This document shows positions 57,073 to 64,000 of a DNA stretch of 64,000 bases, piece after piece (position 1 is the first letter of the stretch; each line of letters starts with the position of its first letter). Where the stretch lies: contig JAZGTN010000073.1 of NCBI GenBank assembly GCA_037783415.1, forward strand, positions 682,001 to 746,000. The letters run 5' to 3'. The position numbers and the translations under genes were made by a program. Source of the stretch: Leptasterias polaris (taxonomy: Eukaryota; Echinodermata; Asteroidea; Forcipulatida; Asteriidae). The notes under the pieces were generated by a model, which saw only the letters and a list, made by a program, of their open reading frames with translations, made no database searches and had not been told where the DNA came from.

Positions 57073-57752
57073 TGCTTGTATACCTTTGGTTTATGCATGG
57101 AGGATCGTCCATGGTTTATGGAACCGTTTGATTGTTTTTACTCTATACAATAAAACTAACATGTGAAAATTTCATTTCAAAAAGTGGTAGCAGTTTTGAG
57201 ATGTCCCCGAAAATAAGGAGCGGTTATGTCCCCACCGGAAGAATGATCCGTTTTGAAATACACAATCTGCGAACATGTAACATTTGTCAGATTTAAATTT
57301 TATCAAATAATAAACCACAAGGGAAACTGACTGGGTAAATTTTTAAATGATTTTGGGTTGAACAAAGAAAAATTGACTAGAGCGGGATTTGAACCAACGA
57401 CCTCCGGTTTAACATGCCGGCGCTCTACCAACTGAGCTATCTAGCCCTATGTTGGCGGTCTCCCTATTTTGTCAATATCTTTGTTCGGTGGGTGCCAGTC
57501 AGAAGCCATTCAACCGTAAACTGCCGTGTAGCCAGGGATCACACCCAAGTATACGATACAACCTGGGAAGCGGCAGCTAGCCAGGGGATCACCAGATTTA
57601 AATTTTGTTGAATCCCTTAATCTAAAACCACATACCTTTGAAGGGAATCGTTTCTCAATGTGGTGTACATTATCAACAGTTGCAGACTGCTTCTACCAAG
57701 TGCATTTACGGTCATTAACTTTGGGAGTAAATACCAAAGGTATACCTTCCCT
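57073..57752 (+). mobile_element. piggyBac-type MITE, family A copy 5, split by element G
   Basis: TTAA at 57069-57072 and 57753-57756. Ends 'tgcttgtatacctttggttt' and 'ataccaaaggtataccttcc'. Interrupted at 57302-57592 with a 14-bp duplication of CAGATTTAAATTTT. Confidence 0.78.
57302..57592 (-). mobile_element. tRNA-like retroposon G, monomer with 14-bp target duplication
   Basis: On the minus strand it starts GGTGATCCCCTGGC, has the tRNA-like part (anticodon loop ATGTTAA, anticodon GTT, Asn-like), then CAATTTTTCTTTGTTCAACC and ends ...GGTTTATTATTTGAT. Flanked by CAGATTTAAATTTT (57288-57301, 57593-57606). Pairing of the acceptor arm is good; one anticodon-stem pair is lost. Confidence 0.85.
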
Positions 57753-57878
57753 TTAAATCCCTACATTGTACAGCATTGATAATTCTGACAAAAGGCTGTT
57801 GTTGTGCTTAATGTCTTTGAATCAATATAAAGTACAGTGATGGTGACAGAACTGCGCTTTTGGGCTGATTTCAACTTT

Positions 57879-59592
57879 TTAAATATTCTGATAGCGTCTG
57901 TGGGCAGCCAGCTGCACTTGAACATCATCATAGCTGTTCTCTAGATCTAGCTTTGGGTACTCGTATTCCACGCTTTCATTCATTTCTTTGAGGGATCGGC
58001 GCATCAGATCGGTGTAGCATGTGTTGATGTTGCACCGTGGTTGGAGCTCAGTGTAGGGTTCAACCCTGCCTAGTGTGTTGGCCGCCGGACCGGACCTCTG
58101 CAGACGCACGACGACGAAGATGTTGATGACAAAAGACACGGTAGAAAGGACCAGACTGACAATAGAGATAGCGATCCAGAGGGTTGGCGATATTATATAA
58201 GGTGTATTGGAGGGGTGCTCAATGAGAGGTGTAATTGGTCCGTCAAGATACCTCTTCGTAGTGTCTAAGCTTCTTGGTGTTGATGCTGTGGGTACATGAG
58301 TGAAGAGTTCCATTGTCTTCAAGCTCTTTGTCGTCGGCCTAGCGGGTGTCGCTGTAAAAGGTCCGATATTGCACAATCTTTGCATACCAGGATATATCCC
58401 AGTCTTCTGGATGATCAGACAGACGTATCCTCCGTTAGTTACAGCGATTTTCCGCTCTAGTGATAACGTCTGTCTATTGGCAATTTGGGAAAGCGTCCAA
58501 TCATCATCATCATCACTGATGTCAATGTCTCTTGGTCTTATGATGAAAGTTGATGGTGGGTTACCTGTGATAACAATTTTAATAATAATTAATCTAAAGT
58601 GTGGTCATACTCTGTGTTGACAAGCATCAACATTTCACATTTCTCTCCTACTTTTTCAAAAACCCAGGTGTCCTCCCCCCTCCTATAAACAAAAATGTAC
58701 ATGACGCCTCAAAAGTTTTCATGATTCTCGTTTCTCACTCGCCACTGAGAGAAAATCTATTAAACTTTTAAGCTTTTTTAAAATTTTGAGTGCATTCCGG
58801 TCCTATATATATATATATTTTTTTTTTCTGTGCTTTTTTTTCCCCTCTACAAACAAAATTCATTTTTTTGAGGCACTTGTTTTCCACTAGATATATCATA
58901 GGAAAGTATGAAAACATGTGAAAGGAGATCAACAGGGCAAAGACTTGAATACATGAAAGAGCTTCACAGTTTATTATAGAATCTCCCCTTTCTTGAAAGT
59001 TGGCTTGCATTAGGTGCTAAACTGCTTTGAGTTACTTTAAATAGGTACAAGCAGAATTTCAAGACCACTTCTAAATCTTACCTATTCCGGTTGTACAGTT
59101 CATTCTAATGGTTGCTCCTTCTTGAACAGTAATAGGGCCATCGGGAAAACAGTCAATGGTAGCCGGGAAGTAGCTCACTGAGATAAGTATATCAGCTGAC
59201 CCCAAAGGGACATCATTTAAATCATAAGCTATGCAGGAATATGAACCTGCATCGTCTTTTCTGAGGCTGGCGATTGACAATTGCTCATCTTTTCGGAGAC
59301 TTCCTACTTGAAGTGTGTATCGTGGGTCAATTAATCTCCTACCATTTCTTGCCAATTTCACTGTGGTGTTCAGGGTTTCTCGAACCCATTCAATGAGGAC
59401 TGGACTTTCAGGTCTCTCCAAATTTTGTAAGTTGACATTGCAGTGCAGTGACAATGAACTTCCCTCTGTCATATTTCCTGAAAGAAGAAACAGATCCACT
59501 ATCGGTGTTTCAGCTATAACGAATAGATTTGTGCTTGGCCAACTCCAAATGCACACTATAGCGGGAATCATCCACAAACAACAGAGAGCCAT
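57879..59592 (-). CDS. Two-Ig-domain single-pass receptor with tyrosine-rich tail
   Basis: Two exons, 59082-59592 and 57879-58564, joined GT-AG in phase, 398 residues. The ATG at 59592 is in good context (ACAATGG); the frame upstream has only a GTG. A hydrophobic start (MALCCLWMIPAIVC) is a likely signal peptide. Ig domain 1: C51, W69, DAGSYSC ending at C120. Ig domain 2: C166 to NGGYVC (C219), split by the intron. A Ser/Thr/Pro-rich stalk precedes the membrane span (~300-323, IAISIVSLVLSTVSFVINIF). N-glycosylation sequons are at N40, N75 and N165. The ~75-residue tail has YTEL (341), YTDL (354), YPKL (373), YDDV (382) and YQNI (395); the first pair has ITAM-like spacing. A cell-surface adhesion or immune-type receptor is likely. 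No orthologue is recognised. A non-coding exon may precede (acceptor TTGATTCAG at ~59605). Confidence 0.82.
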
Positions 59593-59649
59593 TGTCAGAC
59601 CACAGACCTGAATCAAGTCGAACTCAAGAACGATTACAACAGAATTCAC

Positions 59650-60315
59650 TCAAAACTAAGGTTTGCAGTACCACCTGTAATTGTTCAAATGAGTATGTTG
59701 TAAAAGCTGAAATAAACGGTGATGTAACAACTTGAAGTTTTGATCGCGATCTGCTGTGGCGGTCTTGACGCCAAAAGAAAACAGATTTATTAATGCTAGA
59801 TGAAGTGGAAATTGGTCAAGCAAAAGTGCGATCAAGTTCATTGCTTTGTTATTCACATTGAACAACTGGAAACCATACTGCAGAGTCATCTAGGAGTCAG
59901 TAATAACAGTGTTGTAAAAGCCATCAACAGGAAACAGCGAACGTCTTTTGGTTTCATACCACACCATTAAATTCATGTTTCTGTTTTGCAGAATGTTTGT
60001 TTTATTTCCTCATCATTTGGAATTAGTGATTAGAGATCATGAGATTTTGAGATAGAAAGTGCCTATATACAGTCGGGATTGTTCGATGGTATCATTGGGG
60101 ATGATTTGCAATTTCGTCTCCGGGTGTTCCAGACTGACAGATTCTAGTTGCAGAGTCTTCATCCCTAAACTCATTTTGATTTGAGTATCGATAACAAGCA
60201 GAGGCATGAACCAGACATTTTCATTTGGGTTGGGAAGGGGGAAAGCGGGGGAAACAACTTAAGGGGAGGGGGAGATGTGAAGCAGTTATAGTTGATTAAT
60301 GTATCAATAATAATA
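59650..60315. other. Intergenic, upstream of the Ig receptor
   Basis: No gene or clear repeat. The promoter of the minus-strand receptor should lie here, but no core motif stands out. Confidence 0.4.
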
Positions 60316-60415
60316 ATATCAAATAATAAACCACAAGGGAAACTGACTGGGTAAATTTTAAATTTAAATTTAAAATTTACCCAGTCAGTTTCCCTTGTGG
60401 TTTATTATTTGATAT
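60316..60415. repeat. Perfect 100-bp palindrome made of two element-G tails
   Basis: Arms of 50 bp: ATATCAAATAATAAACCACA ... and its exact reverse complement, centred in 'aaatttaaattt'. Two tails of element G are joined end to end in opposite directions. Confidence 0.9.
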
Positions 60416-60690
60416 CCGATATAAAAAGTCGCATCCCCTTATGGTGATCCCCTGGCTGCCGCTTCCCAGGTTGTATCGTATACTTGGGTGTGATCCTTGG
60501 CTACACGGCAGTTTACGGTTGAATGGCTTCTGACTGGCACCCACCGAACAAGGATATTGACAAAATATGGAGACCGCCATCATAGGGCTAGATAGCTCAG
60601 TTGGTAGAGCGCCGGCACGTCAATCCGGAGGTCGTTGGTTCAAATCCCGCTCTAGTCAATTTTTCTTTGTTCAACCCAAAATCAAAAATA
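60414..60690 (+). mobile_element. tRNA-like retroposon G, plus-strand copy
   Basis: It continues from the palindrome: 'cgatataaaaagtcgcatcc', 'ggtgatcccctggctgccgc', tRNA-like part at ~60590-60660 (A box TAGCTCAGTTGGTAGAGC, B box GGTTCAAATCC), ending 'ctttgttcaacccaaaatc'. The anticodon loop reads ACGTCAA with C33, so this is not a functional tRNA. Confidence 0.82.
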
Positions 60691-60894
60691 ATAATAATAA
60701 TATAGAACCATTTGTTTGTGCATTTTTACGATCTCATTTGGGGGAGGGGGGTGGTGGTGGTAGACTTCTGAGCAGGGGGAGGGTGGTTCCAGTCCCTACA
60801 TACCCCTGGTTACACCAATGATAACAGACATTTATACGTTTTTTAAACCCATTTTATCAAAATGTCTTGCACTGTTACAACCCTTGTTTCCATC

Positions 60895-61100
60895 GAGCCT
60901 TAAGCATTCATTTAAAAAAAGGAATCAACTTTTTTTGAGTATGCAACACCAGCAGCCAAATGATGTTCATTCACATCAGCAATCTTCACCCTCACAGGTA
61001 CCCATTAACCTCTGGGTGATGAGAAGCAGTTATAGTTGAGTAGTGCCAAAGGGCACAAGTGTGCCACAGCCTGAATTTGTACTCGCACTTGAATGACCAG
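60895..61100 (-). repeat. SINE, type 2, worn
   Basis: Reverse orientation: 'caacaccagcagccaaatga', 'caccctcacaggtacccatt' and 'gccaaagggcacaagtg'. Confidence 0.6.
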
Positions 61101-61101
61101 G

Positions 61102-61684
61102 GGCCTGTTTCACAAAGCACCAAGACTCATCTTAGTGTCGTGGCCGAGCAGATAAGAGCACTCGACTCAAGCTCTGATGTTTCTGTTCAGCAGTGTGTGT
61201 GTTCGAGTCCCAGTTGTGACACTTGTGTCCTCAAGCAAGACACTTAACCATTATTGCTTCGTCCTTCAGATGGGACGTAAAGCCATAGGTCCCGTGTGTT
61301 GTGTAATGCACATAAAAGAACCCAGTGCACTTATCGAAAAGAGAAGGTGTTCGCCCCGGTGTTCCTGGTTTGATTGGCTGCATATTGCGCCGCAGCACCT
61401 TGTAAACCATTACATGGTGCTATGTAAAGAAATGGGTCTCAAACCTCAAAAAGTAGCTCCACATATATACCTTCCAGGAAAATGCTGACTGTTGAAGCAC
61501 CTTGAGCGTCACTGAGTGACGGATATGAGCACTATATAAGAAGCCACTATTATTATTTATTATCTTAAGATGAGTTGTCAGTATTACCATAGTGATTTGT
61601 ATTGTGACATCACACTTTGCCTAGCAATTAAGAGTGATTTGCCGTTAAGATCAATCGTAGCTCTTTATGAAATTGAGCCCTGGA
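61102..61684 (+). mobile_element. MITE, family F, split by a full SINE
   Basis: Left half 61102-61131 ('gcctgtttcacaaagcacca') and right half from ~61564 ('cttaagatgagttgtcagta' to 'tatgaaattgagccc') belong together. The SINE inside is younger; a short 'atctta' repeat flanks it. Confidence 0.7.
61132..61563 (+). repeat. Full-length SINE with tRNA-Leu-like head, type 1
   Basis: Head 'gtgtcgtggccgagcagata', anticodon arm 'gactcaagctc', B box 'gttcgagtcccagttgtgac', core 'cttgtgtcctcaagcaagac', body as in 37905, and a variant 3' end 'gagcactatataagaagcca' plus (att)n. Confidence 0.87.
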
Positions 61685-61699
61685 ATGTAACTGCAGTTT

Positions 61700-61940
61700 G
61701 TGTGTCCCCCCCCCCCCCCCCCCCCCCACCAAAAATAGAAATGAGGACATTTGATGCAGGCCGCATCAAGACTTTTTATTGTGTTTTTCAACTGTAAACG
61801 GCACAGCTGAGAAACCAAACACGAGGAATCAGCATGCTTGATAACTCAGCCATCTGAACATCGACCTGACCAATGCGCTCGACTGCTCAGCCACGACACG
61901 CTAAGGAAGATGGGGGGGGGGGGGGGGGGGGGGGGAGAGG
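61700..61940. repeat. C and G homopolymer runs with SINE head remnant
   Basis: C run at ~61707-61727 and G run at ~61912-61935. Between them, 61830-61905 in reverse carries 'gactgctcagccacgacacg', the complement of a tRNA-Leu-like SINE head. Confidence 0.6.
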
Positions 61941-61999
61941 GGAGAGTAGCATCTGTTACTCACAACCAATGAAGTGCACAATCTGACAAAACTCACTGG

Positions 62000-64000
62000 T
62001 TTCTATGATTTATTCAACTTAAAAAAATTCACATGGGAAGACATTCAATAAGATAGGAGATAGATAGATCGAAGAAAAAATTACAGATCAAACTGGGCGA
62101 CATCAGACACGGGGTGGCAGCGGATAGTTTTTTTGATATCACGAAAAAAGCTCAACCAATCAGTAAAAAGCAGAAGGATATAACAAGATGTTTAAACTGC
62201 CACCTTGCATCCTAAACCCACTCGAGCCACATCACAATTGCCTCTGAAATATCAGTTATAAGTGCTTTGTAAACAATTCTATAACTTATAAAAAAATTGT
62301 GCAACATATCTGCTCGGTTAATTAAAGTGTGCAATTTTAACTCAAATTAAAAACTGAAATTCAGAGGCAATCACAATGTGCTTATTTCATAATCAAATCA
62401 TTCCAAGCTACAATTTGTTAAAACTCACAATTATAAACAAAACACTCCATTTTATTAGTCGATGATACATGCTAGCCGTTGTTCAGACAGACACCCATGA
62501 TTCCTCCATTTGTATGCAGATACACTGGAGGAACGCATGGGGGGGGGGGGAGGGGGGGTGAACCAGGCTAGCATGACATCCAAGAAACAGTAGGTGCTAT
62601 ATTTGGCTCTTTAGACAAAATTAAATCATAAACATAAAAATTAAATTTCATCAGACTCATCTCATACAAGGAACATTTTCAAGTACTGACATATCTATAT
62701 TATTATCATAAAGAAATGAAATCAAAAAAATAATTTTGCACATCAACAAAAACAAACTTTAATTATTTCCCCCTACAAATAAACAACAAAAAACAACAAA
62801 AAACAACATTAAAGGAAAAAAGAAAAAGCGGTTTTCCTATGATTGCCACTCACATCTCAAATAGTTTCCAAGCAAAAAAACAAATCACATTGTAAACTAT
62901 AACACTGCATACATTTTCTACAATTTGGCTACAAATTACGTACTATGTTTTTTCACATCTACCACTGGAATGCACTCCTTAAAATTTGCACACTTTTTTG
63001 TTTAAACTTATAACTTTTTATGAAAAAAAAAGTTGTTTCACTGCATTAGACTGAATTAGCCTACTTTGAAATTAATGTCAAGTTCAGCTAAGGATACGAA
63101 ATGCAATCATTTTCTTGTGAGAACAAAATAAAAAAATTAAAATGCCGATGGTTTTGTTGACTCATCATATTCAGCAGTTAAAAGTGGGACCGACCATCTG
63201 CAGCTGACATTAATCTTTGAATATTCATAACCCTGTTAACATACACAGAGCGTTGACCAATCGCAACAAAGTCAAGCTTTCCATACCAATGACATCACGC
63301 CTCTCCACCAATCAAACTTCCACCTTGAATGATGTCATCGAAACTCTTACCAATCAGACTAGGCCATATCATGTATATTTACAAACCCACGCCATGTTTG
63401 TTTTATTCTTCTACACATAAATGGTGGAGTTAAAAAAAAAAAAATTCTATCTTAAAATCACACACGCCACAGTAATGGAGTATAATAAATGAAATCGTTG
63501 AATACATCCTTAAACATACTTAAACAATCCAACTGATGTAGTGTTCCTTTTACAGAATTATCTCATAATTATATGATGTCAATTTTTTTTTTTTAAATTC
63601 TTGTTTTCATTTTTTTATATCACACATGCACAAAATTGGAGAAAACTGGGAAAGTATATATATTTTACATATCCATAGAGTACAATACAGCTAGAGTCTC
63701 GTGGAAGCTGCTAGTAAAATAACTTACAACTTTTATAAAATAATTCAGAATTTAACAATACTACAATAAATTACACATCATAGCAAAATGATATTCAACA
63801 TTTTGGTATTTTTTTTTCTCATATATATATTTTTTTTGAATTTTGTGATTATTATTTGTTTGTCCCATGCTTTAAAAACTAATCTTGGATAAATCTAGAC
63901 TGAAACGACACTCAATCCTACACTCTACCCCAGTGGCGTCAGCCCCTGTGTTTATATTCAGATCTATCTGAACATTTACAGAAATTACAATTTTGAAAGC
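62000..64000 (-). other. AT-rich gene-free edge, possible 3' UTR of a minus-strand gene
   Basis: No ORF, splice-supported exon or dispersed repeat was recognised over 2 kb, which is unusual in this repeat-rich window. A minus-strand AATAAA sits at 62009-62014. These facts would fit a long AU-rich 3' UTR whose coding part lies beyond 64000; this is inference. A G run lies at ~62540-62558, and four CCAAT-type strings plus 'tgacatcacg' cluster at 63245-63360. Confidence 0.3.

Noticed and set aside
59593..59649. Upstream in-frame extension of the Ig receptor
   Set aside because: The apparent start is GTG, not ATG; the first ATG at 59592 has good context and precedes a signal-peptide-like segment.
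60590..60665. Possible tRNA-Asp or tRNA-Asn gene
   Set aside because: C at position 33 of the anticodon loop, mismatched T stem, and identical flanking sequence at several loci show it to be the tRNA-like part of a retroposon.

Overview
ORGANISM AND STYLE. This is animal nuclear DNA: split genes with GT-AG introns, a single-exon forkhead gene, tRNA-derived SINEs, LINE fragments, a DIRS-like retroelement and many non-autonomous DNA transposons flanked by TTAA. Gene content and repeat style point to a deuterostome invertebrate, most likely an echinoderm (sea star or relative). That placement is inference; no database search was possible. GENES. Four genes can be supported. (1) FoxL2, an intron-less coding region at 6726-7799 (+). 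(2) COPB2 (beta-prime subunit of the COPI coat), minus strand, 45791 down to 22191. All 22 coding exons could be resolved with GT-AG junctions and consistent phase, giving 918 residues. (3) TMEM107, a ciliary transition-zone protein, plus strand, five coding exons from 47897 to 52863, 139 residues. (4) A two-exon, minus-strand, single-pass receptor with two Ig domains and a tyrosine-rich tail, 59592 down to 57879, 398 residues. A decayed DIRS-like reverse transcriptase lies at the left edge and a candidate terminal exon of an unknown gene at 2350-2485 (-). The right edge (about 62-64 kb) is AT-rich and gene-free; it may be the 3' UTR of a minus-strand gene beyond the window. LAYOUT. 1-6.2 kb: retroelement remains, a TTAA MITE and a 16-bp minisatellite. 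6.7-8.4 kb: FoxL2. 8.4-21.9 kb: repeat-filled intergenic DNA. 21.9-45.9 kb: COPB2, whose introns hold three minisatellites (41, 69 and 83 bp) and dozens of SINEs and MITEs. 45.9-53 kb: TMEM107, with 26-bp and ~115-bp minisatellites in introns 1 and 3. 53-57.8 kb: SINEs, MITEs and a 45-bp minisatellite. 57.9-59.6 kb: the Ig receptor. 60.3-62 kb: tRNA-like and nested elements. MAIN FINDING. Two COPB2 minisatellites are amplified exon-intron junctions. The 69-bp unit (34 extra copies) holds the last ~23 bases of exon 4 plus its GTAAGT donor. The 41-bp unit (4 extra copies) holds the last ~10 bases of exon 16 plus its GTAAGG donor. The gene therefore carries 35 and 5 tandem 5' splice sites at these two places, and the TMEM107 arrays also begin close behind 5' splice sites. 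OTHER POINTS. The FoxL2-COPB2 neighbourhood matches the known human linkage of FOXL2 and COPB2 on 3q22-q23. A tRNA-like retroposon occurs as head-to-tail multimers with differing end points between insertions. SINEs share their 3' tail with a LINE fragment found in the same window.
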